64,000 nt of DNA from an uncultured Deferribacteraceae bacterium (GTDB lineage: Bacteria > Chrysiogenota > Deferribacteres > Deferribacterales > Mucispirillaceae): assembly GCA_947039395.1 (NCBI GenBank), contig CAMQYS010000005.1, positions 32,573 to 96,572 of the forward strand, read 5' to 3'. The first letter of the stretch is position 1. Every line of letters begins with the position of its first letter. The position numbers and the translations under genes are program-made. Below, in pieces: positions 18,581 to 27,012 of the stretch. The notes below the pieces were generated by a model. It was not told the DNA's origin. It saw only the letters and a list, made by a program, of their open reading frames with translations, and did not search any database.

Positions 18581-19513
18581 ATGAGTAGTATCCATAGCAT
18601 TTCAATATCAGAAAAAAAAGGTATGCGTAAAGCAAATGTTGAGAAAGCAAATTTTATATTTAATTTTGGAATAGAAAATGATGCACATGGGGATTCTTCT
18701 TGGCATCGACAGATATCATTACTTGCTGTTGAATCAATTAACAGTATGGTTGAGAAGGGTTTAGATGTTAAATCTGGTGATTTTGCTGAAAATGTAACAA
18801 CCCAAGATATTGATCTTCTTTCATTTCCGATAGGCACTAGGTTAATCATCAACGGTGTTGATATGACTATTTCACAGATAGGAAAAGTTTGTCATAATAG
18901 ATGTGCGATATATTATCAAGCAGGGGATTGCGTTATGCCTAGGGAGGGTATATTTGCAGTTGTAAATAGTGGTGGAGAGATGAAAGTTGGTGACAGTATT
19001 GAAGTTATACCTAAGAAAGCTATATCAATAGGTGTTATAACATTATCAGATAAAGGTTCAAAAGGCGAGCGTGAGGATAAAACTGGTCCAGCACTTGTTG
19101 AATATTTAAATGATAAATTTAAACCATCTTTTATTAGATTAGATATGATTCCTGATGATAAAGATAAGTTAGAGATGTATTTGAAAGATTTTGCAGACAA
19201 TCAAAATTTTGATATAATTATCACAGATGGATCAACAGGTGTTTCATCAAGAGATATAGCACCTGATGTAACATTACCGTTGCTTGATAGACGTCTTCAA
19301 GGTTTTGAAGAGGTGATGAGAATGGAGAGTTATAAGATTACTAAAACTGCAATGATATCAAGGGCTGTTGTCGGAATTAGAGGTAAATCTCTTATAATTA
19401 ATCTACCTGGTAGTGTAAAAGCTGCTATAGAGAATTTATCTTTTATATCAGATGCGTTGATACATACTGTTGACAAGATTAATGACGATCCGAGAGATTG
19501 TGGCACTGTATAG
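18581..19513 (+). CDS. MOSC domain - MogA fusion (molybdenum cofactor adenylyltransferase)
   Basis: The 310-aa protein starts at the ATG at 18581, one codon after a TTG in frame. Residues about 1-145 form a MOSC domain (NDAHGDSSWHRQISLLAVES, SGDFAENVTT, KVCHNRCAIYYQAGDCVMPREGIF), a fold that handles sulfur and Moco. Residues about 150-305 form MogA (ISIGVITLSDKGSKGEREDKTG, ITDGSTGVSSRDIAPD, INLPGSVKAA), which adenylylates molybdopterin before molybdate insertion. The usual TTGGTG motif reads TDGSTG here. The fusion couples two steps of molybdenum cofactor maturation. No other moa/moe gene is nearby; holB follows directly (stop then ATG). Confidence 0.92.
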   Translation: MSSIHSISISEKKGMRKANVEKANFIFNFGIENDAHGDSSWHRQISLLAVESINSMVEKGLDVKSGDFAENVTTQDIDLLSFPIGTRLIINGVDMTISQIGKVCHNRCAIYYQAGDCVMPREGIFAVVNSGGEMKVGDSIEVIPKKAISIGVITLSDKGSKGEREDKTGPALVEYLNDKFKPSFIRLDMIPDDKDKLEMYLKDFADNQNFDIIITDGSTGVSSRDIAPDVTLPLLDRRLQGFEEVMRMESYKITKTAMISRAVVGIRGKSLIINLPGSVKAAIENLSFISDALIHTVDKINDDPRDCGTV

Positions 19514-20404
19514 ATGAATTTTTACGGACATGATAAGCAGGTAGAGTTATTTTTACGTACAATTAAATCGAATCGTTTACATCATGCATATATTTTTTCA
19601 GGGATTAAAGGTATAGGTAAAAGATATTTTGCTACAAATATAGCTAGATATCTTTGTTGTGAAGAGAGAGCCTACTTTTCTAAATGTCTATGTAGAAGTT
19701 GTAGAATGATAGATGAAGGAATGCATCCAGATATATATCAGATTAATAGAGAGAGTTTATTAGCAGATAATATTAGGGAACTGATTTCAGATATATCTAT
19801 GACGGCTACTGTTGGAACATACAAGGTAGTAATTATAGATGATGCAGATGTGTTATCTGCGACTAATCAAGTGGTTGCTGCAAATATATTATTAAAAACA
19901 TTGGAGGAGCCATCGGACTCTACAATCTTTTTTCTAATAACAGATAGGTATGATGAAATTTTAGCTACGATTAGATCAAGAGCGGTTAATATTATGTTTA
20001 GACCTCTTGAATTTCATGATGTAAAAGATGCAGTGAGTAGTTTGCGTCCAGATATATCATTTATTGATACAGCTGTATCGTTATCATACGGTTCAATCGG
20101 TAAAGCGTTAGATATTATAGATAGCAATATTATAAATGTTAATCAGTTATTGATTGATAAAGAGTTTGTAAAATTTGTAGAGTATATTAGATCAGTTCCA
20201 GATACAAAAACTTTATTTATGGTTATATCTAACATATATCCTTATGTATTAGTGTTATATAAAGAAACGGGTTACTATGAATTATCTGAATTAAGTTATT
20301 ATATGTTAGAGATTTTAAAAAGATTAAACTATAATATAAATTTAGATTTAATTAAGTCAGATTTTGCATCAAAAATTGTTGAGGTATTAAGTGAAAAAAT
20401 ATGA
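19514..20404 (+). CDS. holB: DNA polymerase III delta' subunit
   Basis: This 296-aa AAA+ clamp-loader subunit begins MNFYGHDKQVELFLRTIKSNRLHHAYIFSG. It shows a P-loop GIKGIGKR with Arg after the Lys rather than Ser/Thr, consistent with the non-hydrolysing role of delta'. The Zn-binding cluster CC-CLCRSC follows, then VVIIDDADVLSATNQVVAANILLKTLEEP. The SRC sensor motif is IRSRAVN with Ala in place of Cys. It begins directly after the MogA fusion stop and overlaps the PSP1 gene by 14 nt. The holB-PSP1 pairing is conserved in Firmicutes and several other phyla. Confidence 0.93.
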   Translation: MNFYGHDKQVELFLRTIKSNRLHHAYIFSGIKGIGKRYFATNIARYLCCEERAYFSKCLCRSCRMIDEGMHPDIYQINRESLLADNIRELISDISMTATVGTYKVVIIDDADVLSATNQVVAANILLKTLEEPSDSTIFFLITDRYDEILATIRSRAVNIMFRPLEFHDVKDAVSSLRPDISFIDTAVSLSYGSIGKALDIIDSNIINVNQLLIDKEFVKFVEYIRSVPDTKTLFMVISNIYPYVLVLYKETGYYELSELSYYMLEILKRLNYNINLDLIKSDFASKIVEVLSEKI

Positions 20405-21116
20405 AGTAGTAGGAGTTAAGTTTAGGGATGCAGGTAAGATCTACGACTATCTGCCCGCTAATATAGATTGTGTAATAAATGAGAAAGTGGTTATAGAGTC
20501 TGATAAGGGCGAAGATATGGGAACGGTTATGGTTCTAAGGCATGAGGTTGATGTTGAAGATAACCAAGAGATGAAATCTATTATCCGTAAAGCAACAGCA
20601 GATGATATAGAGAGAAGTGAGAACAACAAAAAAGATACTCCTAAAGCATTTAAAGAGTGTAGAAAGCTACTTAAAGAAGCGAAACTAGATATGAAACTGA
20701 TCGCATGTGAGTACTCTCTTGATAGATCAAAATTAACATACTTTTTTACAGCAGAAGGTAGAGTTGATTTTAGACAGTTAGTTAAAGATTTAGCAAGAGT
20801 ATTTAAAACACGTATCGAGATGAGACAGATAGGTGTGAGAGATGCTACAAAAATGTTAGGTGGATTTGGATTGTGTGGAAGAGAGTTTTGTTGTGCATCG
20901 TTTCTGCATAAGTTTGATAATATATCTATTAAAATGGCGAAGAAACAAAATTTAATATTAAATCCAATTAAAATATCTGGTGTATGTGGAAGACTTATGT
21001 GTTGTCTTGTTTTTGAGAAAGACGGATATAACGCTGAACATTTATATATTGATAAAGATAAAGTAGAAGATGATATTACTGATGAGCTTATAGTAACTGA
21101 TAAAGATTTAATTTAA
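20391..21116 (+). CDS. PSP1 domain protein, RicT (YaaT)-like
   Basis: The 241-aa protein uses a GTG start inside the holB 3' end. The PSP1 C-terminal domain (about 75-215) contains the Cys pattern GLCGREFCCASF and VCGRLMCCLVFE that binds iron-sulfur clusters in Bacillus RicT. In Bacillus the Ric complex affects RNA processing and development; its role in Gram-negatives is unclear. Position between holB and metG matches conserved synteny. No RicA or RicF homologue is seen here. Confidence 0.88.
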   Translation: MKKYEVVGVKFRDAGKIYDYLPANIDCVINEKVVIESDKGEDMGTVMVLRHEVDVEDNQEMKSIIRKATADDIERSENNKKDTPKAFKECRKLLKEAKLDMKLIACEYSLDRSKLTYFFTAEGRVDFRQLVKDLARVFKTRIEMRQIGVRDATKMLGGFGLCGREFCCASFLHKFDNISIKMAKKQNLILNPIKISGVCGRLMCCLVFEKDGYNAEHLYIDKDKVEDDITDELIVTDKDLI

Positions 21117-21130
21117 GGATAATAGAAATA

Positions 21131-23062
21131 ATGTTTAAAGATAGTAAAACATTTTATGTGTCAACACCGATATATTTTGTTAATGATAAACCGCATATAG
21201 GTCATGCTTATACAACCGTTGCAGCGGATGTTATATCTAGATATAAAGCGTTGCTAGGTTATGAAAAATTCTTTCTAACTGGAACAGATGAACACGGACA
21301 AAAAATTGAAGAGTCCGCTAAAGAGCAGAATACCTCTCCGAAAGATTTAGCAGATAAAAATATGCAAAATTTTAAAGAGTTGTGGAACAATTTAAATATC
21401 AATAATGATGCATTTATAAGAACTACAGATGCATACCATAAAGAAGCTGTACTTAAACTATATAATATTATGAAAGATAAGGGCGATGTATATCTAGGTG
21501 AATACTCTGGAGCGTATTGCACTCCTTGTGAAAGTTATTGGACAGAAACACAGTTGATTGATGAAAACATATGTCCTGATTGCGGAAGAGTTACAAAAGA
21601 GTTAAAAGAGGCTTCATACTTCTTTAAACTTTCTAAATATCAAGATAAAATTTTAGAACATATAAAAGCAAACCCTGATTTTATTAAACCAGAATCAAGA
21701 AAAAATGAGATTATTTCATTTGTATCTGAAGGTTTAAGAGATCTATCAATAAGTAGGGTTAATTTTAGTTGGGGTATTAAGGTTGATGAAGATAGCGATC
21801 ATGTTATCTATGTTTGGATAGATGCATTGACAAATTATTTATCAGCTCTAGGCTATTTTGATAAAGATAGTGATAAGAAAAAGTTTTGGCCTATTGATTA
21901 TCATGTAGTAGGAAAAGATATAATACGTTTCCATGCAGTTTACTGGCCAGCTATGTTAATGAGTGCTGGAATTGAACTACCTAAATCTATCTTTGCGCAT
22001 GGTTGGTGGACTGTTGATGGGAAAAAAATGAGTAAATCAATGGGTAATGCTATTGATCCTAATTTTATAATTACAAAATTTTCAGCTGATGCTTTTAGAT
22101 ATTTTTTAATGAGAGAGGTACCATTCGGATTAGATGGTGATTTTTCATATAAAGCACTTATTCATAGAGTTAATACTGACCTTGCGAACGATCTAGGTAA
22201 TCTAGTTTCAAGAACATTAGGTTTGCTAGATAAATATTTTGATAGAGTTATTCCAGAGTATAATGCTTCTACAAAAGAAGATGATGAGTTATACGATTAT
22301 ATTATAAGCAGTATAGATACTATAGATAAACGATTAAATAATTTATCTTTTAATAAAGCATTGATGACTGTTTGGGAGATTATATCTTCGTTAAATAAAT
22401 ATATCGATGCGATGAAACCTTGGAACTTAGCTAAAGATGAAAGTAGTCACGATAGATTAGGTTCAATACTATATCTTATTCTTGATGCGATTAGATTGTT
22501 ATCATATTTTATTTATCCGTTTATGCCAGTCTCTTCTAAGAAGATTTATAAAGCGGTAACAGGCGATGATGATCTTAAAAATATTACATCTGTTGATGAT
22601 TTAAAGAGAGTTAAAATATTAAAGTCAGGTGTCAAGCTTGATGAAGTTAAACAGATATTTCCAAGAATAGATGAAGTAGAGATGTTAAAAGAAGTTACTC
22701 CAAAAATAGAGAAAGAGATAAAGAAAGATGTTATCGAAAAGATAAATTTCACAGATTTTGAAAAAGTAGAGATTAAAGCAGGTAAGATTCTAGGTGCAGA
22801 GAGAGTTCCTAAATCAGATAAATTATTGAAACTATCTGTTGACTGTGGTGATGAACCAAGAATTATTGTATCCGGTATCGGTAAAACATTTGAACCTACA
22901 GATCTAATCGGTAAAACAGTTGCTGTTATCACTAACTTACTACCCGCTAAATTAATGGGTGTAGAGTCTAATGGTATGATATTAGCTGCAACAGATGATA
23001 ATAATCATCATCAACTACTAGAGTTACCAGTTACTATTAAGGCAGGTACGAAGATAAAGTAA
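21131..23062 (+). CDS. metG: Methionyl-tRNA synthetase
   Basis: The 643-aa class I synthetase has PHIGHAY (HIGH at residues 22-25), zinc-binding CTPCESYW and CPDCGR in the connective insert, KKMSKS near residue 300, and a helical anticodon-binding domain. A C-terminal EMAP/tRNA-binding domain (about 540-643: KVEIKAGKILGAERVPKSDKLL, VSGIGKTFEP, AKLMGVESNGMILAA) improves tRNA capture and dimerises. Zn ligands here mark the bacterial MetG form. Its stop overlaps the ATG of the following tatD-like gene. Confidence 0.97.
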   Translation: MFKDSKTFYVSTPIYFVNDKPHIGHAYTTVAADVISRYKALLGYEKFFLTGTDEHGQKIEESAKEQNTSPKDLADKNMQNFKELWNNLNINNDAFIRTTDAYHKEAVLKLYNIMKDKGDVYLGEYSGAYCTPCESYWTETQLIDENICPDCGRVTKELKEASYFFKLSKYQDKILEHIKANPDFIKPESRKNEIISFVSEGLRDLSISRVNFSWGIKVDEDSDHVIYVWIDALTNYLSALGYFDKDSDKKKFWPIDYHVVGKDIIRFHAVYWPAMLMSAGIELPKSIFAHGWWTVDGKKMSKSMGNAIDPNFIITKFSADAFRYFLMREVPFGLDGDFSYKALIHRVNTDLANDLGNLVSRTLGLLDKYFDRVIPEYNASTKEDDELYDYIISSIDTIDKRLNNLSFNKALMTVWEIISSLNKYIDAMKPWNLAKDESSHDRLGSILYLILDAIRLLSYFIYPFMPVSSKKIYKAVTGDDDLKNITSVDDLKRVKILKSGVKLDEVKQIFPRIDEVEMLKEVTPKIEKEIKKDVIEKINFTDFEKVEIKAGKILGAERVPKSDKLLKLSVDCGDEPRIIVSGIGKTFEPTDLIGKTVAVITNLLPAKLMGVESNGMILAATDDNNHHQLLELPVTIKAGTKIK

Positions 23063-23844
23063 TGAGTGATATATTTTTAACAGATACACATTGTCATCTT
23101 AACTATATTCCTATTGAAGAGGTTGCAGATACAATTGAGAGAGCTAAAGAGAACGGCGTAAAGCGTATGATTACGATAGGTACAGATTATAGCAAAAGCG
23201 TTGAAGCTGTAAATATTGCAAACAAGTATGATAATATATATGCAACAGTAGGTGTTCATCCTTCAGATGCGAAAGCGTATAACTCATCTATGTATGATAA
23301 GTTTATCAAGCTTGCATCAAACGATAAAGTTGTAGCAGTAGGTGAGATAGGGCTTGATTTTTTTAGAGATCACTCTCCACGAGATATTCAAGAGAAAGTA
23401 TTTACTGAGTTTATCAATATATCTATAGATCTATCAAAACCGATTGTTATTCATAATAGAGACTCATCAGATAGAATGGTAGATATATTATCATCAGAGT
23501 TGTCAAGAAAAAATAATGGTGGAATTATTCACTGTTATAACGGCGATAAAAAGGTTTTAGATTGGGCAATAAGTAACGAATTTTATATATCAATTGCTGG
23601 AAATGTAACTTATAAAAATGCAGTAGAGATAAGAGATATGCTTACATTTATCCCTCTTGATAGAATTTTAATTGAGACGGACTCACCATTTTTAACTCCT
23701 TCTGCAATGCGTGGAAAAGTTAAAAATAATGAACCAGCATTTGTTAAATATACATTTAGTTTTATTGCAGACTTACTAAAGATAGATGAAAAAGAATTAG
23801 CTGATATATTAGATACAAACATTAAATCAGTTTTTAATATTTAA
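23062..23844 (+). CDS. TatD-family metal-dependent hydrolase (DNase)
   Basis: The 260-aa TIM-barrel amidohydrolase has the metal ligands TDTHCHLN (H10, H12), VGEIGLDFFRD, VIHNRDS, IIHCYNG and IETDSPFLTP. TatD-type enzymes have 3'-5' exonuclease activity. It sits immediately after metG, a widely conserved neighbourhood (metG-tatD). The start overlaps the metG stop by one base, indicating translational coupling. Confidence 0.94.
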   Translation: MSDIFLTDTHCHLNYIPIEEVADTIERAKENGVKRMITIGTDYSKSVEAVNIANKYDNIYATVGVHPSDAKAYNSSMYDKFIKLASNDKVVAVGEIGLDFFRDHSPRDIQEKVFTEFINISIDLSKPIVIHNRDSSDRMVDILSSELSRKNNGGIIHCYNGDKKVLDWAISNEFYISIAGNVTYKNAVEIRDMLTFIPLDRILIETDSPFLTPSAMRGKVKNNEPAFVKYTFSFIADLLKIDEKELADILDTNIKSVFNI

Positions 23845-23865
23845 TTGTAGTATGGTTTTAATCTT

Positions 23866-24231
23866 ATGAAAAAATATATATTAGCATTAGGTATTGATAC
23901 AAATTTTGTTGATAGATTAAATAAAATCTATACAGGTCTTGGTATAACAATTATCAACTCACAAAGTAGTGAGAAAATATTATCACTTATTTATGGTTAC
24001 GATTTTAATCTTCTAATAGTAGATGATTCATTATATAAATCTTTATATGATTTAGATTTAGAGTTAAATGTTAATCTTCTGAAATTTCCAGTTATTGTTT
24101 TAGCTGAAGAGTTAACAGCAGATAAAATATTTATATCCAATGAGTTAGGGGTGTATGATATTCTTGATATTAATACTGATATGAAAGATATATTACTTAC
24201 AATAGATAAAGCACTTAATTTTTTTAATTAA
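23866..24231 (+). CDS. Small receiver-like (pseudo-response-regulator) protein
   Basis: This 121-aa protein resembles a lone REC domain: a hydrophobic first strand (YILALGID), a central strand LLIVDDSL where the phosphoacceptor Asp (D53/D54) would be, and PVIVLAEELTADKIFI at the position of the Thr/Lys region. The N-terminal acidic pair of true receivers is reduced to one Asp and the conserved Lys is displaced, so phosphorylation is doubtful. It lies 21 nt after tatD and 18 nt before the universal stress gene. No output domain. Function unknown. Confidence 0.6.
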   Translation: MKKYILALGIDTNFVDRLNKIYTGLGITIINSQSSEKILSLIYGYDFNLLIVDDSLYKSLYDLDLELNVNLLKFPVIVLAEELTADKIFISNELGVYDILDINTDMKDILLTIDKALNFFN

Positions 24232-24249
24232 GTTACAAGGACGTGAAGT

Positions 24250-24717
24250 ATGAAATATGTTAAAAAGATTTTATTCCCGACAGATTTTTCTGAGGCATCG
24301 CATTACGCTTTATCGTATGCCGTTGAGATGCAAAAGATATTAAAAGCAGAATTAGAAATAGTACATGTTTTATTTGATGAGTCAAATATTATTTCATTTT
24401 ATCTTCCACAGATGATGATGACTAATATATCAAAAGAGTTTGAAGAGGGTGCGCTTAGACAGTTTGAAGATTTTACATTAAATATGCCTGTTTTAAAGGA
24501 TGTAAAGTACAGTAAGAAACTTTTAAAAGGTACTCCGTATCTTGAAATAAATGAAGAAGCAGAAAAAGGTAATTTTGACCTTATTATTATCGGTACACAT
24601 GGTAGAACAGGTTTAGGACATGTACTATTTGGTTCAACTGCGGAAAAAGTTGTTAGAACGGCTCCTTGCCCAGTCTTAACAGTTAGACCTAAAGGTAAGT
24701 CGACTGATCTCGCATAA
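24250..24717 (+). CDS. Universal stress protein (UspA family)
   Basis: The 155-aa protein has the Usp fold: KKILFPTDFSEASHYALSYAVEM at the N-terminus and the ATP-binding GTHGRTGLGHVLFGSTAEKVVRTAPCPVLTVRP at the C-terminus, the GxxGx9GS pattern of nucleotide-binding members. It has an ordinary ribosome site (AAGGACG). It is last in the plus-strand run from 18.6 kb. The physiological trigger cannot be read from sequence. Confidence 0.93.
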   Translation: MKYVKKILFPTDFSEASHYALSYAVEMQKILKAELEIVHVLFDESNIISFYLPQMMMTNISKEFEEGALRQFEDFTLNMPVLKDVKYSKKLLKGTPYLEINEEAEKGNFDLIIIGTHGRTGLGHVLFGSTAEKVVRTAPCPVLTVRPKGKSTDLA

Positions 24718-25154
24718 TGCAGTGGTGAGGGTTTTAGAGGTGTATTTGTTGCTATACATAGCGTTGTTCTACCTTTATTTTCTTAGTTATGTGTATAATT
24801 AGTAGAAAGTAATATGTAATAGCTTGATTTTATATTGAGTAGTTGGTATCGTTCAATCAATATATAGTCGATTACGAAGAAATATATTTTAGGTATATGG
24901 AGTATAAATATATTAATTATATTTATACTTTTTTTATATAGTTTATTAGATACGATAAAGATTGAGTTTCAAAATATTAGATCTGTCTATGTTTTTAACG
25001 ATAGATTAATATATTTATATAAGTTAAATATATGTTTTAGATTAGATATTAATTTTTTAAAACGTTACTATATTTTAGTACGTTAAAATATTTATAGAAT
25101 TATTTAAAAATTTCACATTAAATAGAAACTCAATATAGTTAAAATATTTTGTAA
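24718..25154. other. AT-rich intergenic region between convergent genes
   Basis: There is no coding-like frame. Apart from the hairpin at 24901 it holds only AT-rich sequence. It separates the plus-strand run ending in usp from the minus-strand methyltransferases. Confidence 0.5.
24901..24935 (+). terminator. AT-rich hairpin with T-run
   Basis: AGTATAAATATA at 24901-24912 pairs perfectly with TATATTTATACT at 24918-24929, with a 5-nt loop, followed by a run of T to 24935. The stem has a single G-C pair, so it is weak. It is about 185 nt beyond the usp stop. Confidence 0.45.
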
Positions 25155-26024
25155 TTATTTGTTTTTTTCAAGTATAACACCGAATTCAAATGTATTAAAT
25201 ATAGGCATCGTTACCTCTTTTAATTCTAAGTTAATATATCCAAGTTTATTGAGTATTTCAATATTATCTTTAAAAGATCGTGGAGTAAATGCCCATGCGT
25301 GAACATCAATATATTTCTCTGAATTAAGATATTCATCTATAATATTATTTAGTTCATCTTTCAGATCTGCAAGGTTAGGTTTTTTACCATGAATACCGAA
25401 AAAATGTTTAATTGGTTTAGGTTTTGCCTGTATCATTTTATGTTCAATTATATTTTTCAATGAATGTTTTACAACTTTATTTATATGAGCGTCAATGATT
25501 TCTGCGATTGATGAGATATTTCTAAAATAATCGTATGATAATCTTTTATCAGGTACAATAGCTATAAACTTACCGCCATCAACTAATAGATTTTCAACAG
25601 TTTTTAAATGTTTAATAAGATCAGGGTGATGTTCGATATTATGTGAAGATATTACATAGTCAAACTTTTCATTGATAATAGTAAGATCACCTACTGGAGA
25701 GATAAAATCAATTTTACTTGGTATTTTTTCAGTTGATGCTCCCCATTCTACTGCTCTAATGTGTAGTTGCTCAGTATCAAGAACATCAAAATATTTAATA
25801 TCATAGTCCCCATTATTTTCTATAAGTGGACAGAAGAAAGGACCGATCTCTAATACTTTAGAACCTTTAGGGATAGATGCAATCATCCCTTCTCTTGTTT
25901 TACACTTTAACCCTTTTAAACCTTCTTTATTTAGAAATAGATAAGAGATAAATTTATAAACAGGTTCTTTTTTATCTAAAATATATTTCGGTAATATATT
26001 CTTAATAATCTTTTTTAATTGCAT
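25155..26024 (-). CDS. SAM-dependent methyltransferase (duplicated, copy 1)
   Basis: The 289-aa class I methyltransferase has motif I KVLEIGPFFCPL for SAM binding, an acidic loop YFDVLD, and the post-motif FDYVISSHNIEHHPDLIKHLKTVENLLVDGGKFIAIVPDKR typical of Methyltransf_11-like enzymes of surface-polysaccharide loci. The N-terminal 50 residues are basic and helical without a signal peptide. It is a close paralogue of the gene 30 nt upstream. Substrate unknown. No glycan genes adjoin it. Confidence 0.8.
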   Translation of the reverse strand: MQLKKIIKNILPKYILDKKEPVYKFISYLFLNKEGLKGLKCKTREGMIASIPKGSKVLEIGPFFCPLIENNGDYDIKYFDVLDTEQLHIRAVEWGASTEKIPSKIDFISPVGDLTIINEKFDYVISSHNIEHHPDLIKHLKTVENLLVDGGKFIAIVPDKRLSYDYFRNISSIAEIIDAHINKVVKHSLKNIIEHKMIQAKPKPIKHFFGIHGKKPNLADLKDELNNIIDEYLNSEKYIDVHAWAFTPRSFKDNIEILNKLGYINLELKEVTMPIFNTFEFGVILEKNK

Positions 26025-26054
26025 TTATATCACCTTTGTGAATATTTTATTTTA

Positions 26055-26927
26055 CTACATACTCTTTTCAAGCATGGCACAGAAGTCAAATGTTTTTTTA
26101 TAAATAGGCATCGTTACCTCTTTTAGTTCTAAGTTAATATATCCTAATTTCTTAAGTGTATCTATATTATCTTTGAAAGATCGTGGAGTAAATATCCATG
26201 CGTGAACATCAATATATTTCTCAGAGTTAAGATATTCATCTATAACATTATTTAACTCATCTTTCAGATCTGCAAGGTTAGGTTGTATGCCATGTGTACC
26301 AGAAAAATGTCTAACTAGTTTGTTATGTGTGTGTAGTAGTTTATGGTTGATTATATTTGCTAGTGAATGTTTTACTGCCTTATTTATATGTGCATCAATA
26401 ATTTCAGCAATTGATGATGCATTGAAAAAATGATCATATGTAAATCTTTTATCTGGAATAATAACTATGAATTTACCACCATCAACTAATAAGTTCTCAA
26501 CAATATTTAGATGATTGATAAGATCAGGGTGGTGTTCAATATTATGAGATGAGATTATATAATCAAATTTTTCATTAACAATAGTTAGATCACCAGTAGG
26601 AGAAATATAGTCAATTACACTTGGTATCTTTTCAGTTGACATTCCCCATTCAATTGCTCTAGCATATAGTTCTTCAATGTTTAAAACATCAAAAAATTTT
26701 ATATCATATCCACTATCTTTTTCAATTAATGGGCAGTAAAAAGGACCTATCTCTAATACTTTAGAACCTTTAGGGATAGAGGCGATCATCTCTTTCCTTG
26801 TTTTATTTTTTATGTCCTTCAATCCTTCCTTATCCACAAATAGAGGAGATATCAACTTATATAGTAATTCTTTTTTGTCTTTAATATATTTCAACTTTAT
26901 CTCTTTAATAATTGTGTTTAAGCTCAT
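26055..26927 (-). CDS. SAM-dependent methyltransferase (duplicated, copy 2)
   Basis: The 290-aa paralogue of the preceding entry is alignable end to end: KVLEIGPFYCPLIEKDSGYDIKFFDVL, ISSHNIEHHPDLINHLNIVENLLVDGGKFIVIIPDKRF, and the shared LADLKDELNN-IDEYLNSEKYIDVHAW. Differences are concentrated in the middle (ASSIAEI region) and the extreme C-terminus. Both copies keep the SAM motifs, so both may be active. A fragment matching this gene's last codons lies just upstream at 26951. Function unknown. Confidence 0.8.
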   Translation of the reverse strand: MSLNTIIKEIKLKYIKDKKELLYKLISPLFVDKEGLKDIKNKTRKEMIASIPKGSKVLEIGPFYCPLIEKDSGYDIKFFDVLNIEELYARAIEWGMSTEKIPSVIDYISPTGDLTIVNEKFDYIISSHNIEHHPDLINHLNIVENLLVDGGKFIVIIPDKRFTYDHFFNASSIAEIIDAHINKAVKHSLANIINHKLLHTHNKLVRHFSGTHGIQPNLADLKDELNNVIDEYLNSEKYIDVHAWIFTPRSFKDNIDTLKKLGYINLELKEVTMPIYKKTFDFCAMLEKSM

Positions 26928-26950
26928 TTTGACTCCATTTATTTTATTTA

Positions 26951-26980
26951 CTACATACTCTTTTCAAGCACAATGCCAAG
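26951..26980 (-). pseudogene. C-terminal scrap of a third methyltransferase copy
   Basis: The minus strand reads ...LGIVLEKSM followed by TAG, matching the C-terminal MLEKSM/VILEK of the two methyltransferases. The DNA from 26947 (24 bp, TTTACTACATACTCTTTTCA and on) is identical to 26051-26074 over the stop codon and last codons. An in-frame stop cuts it off after ten codons. It is the scar of an ancestral tandem array. Confidence 0.75.
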
Positions 26981-27012
26981 TTAAGTAATTGGACTTAGGT
27001 GCTATTAATTAT

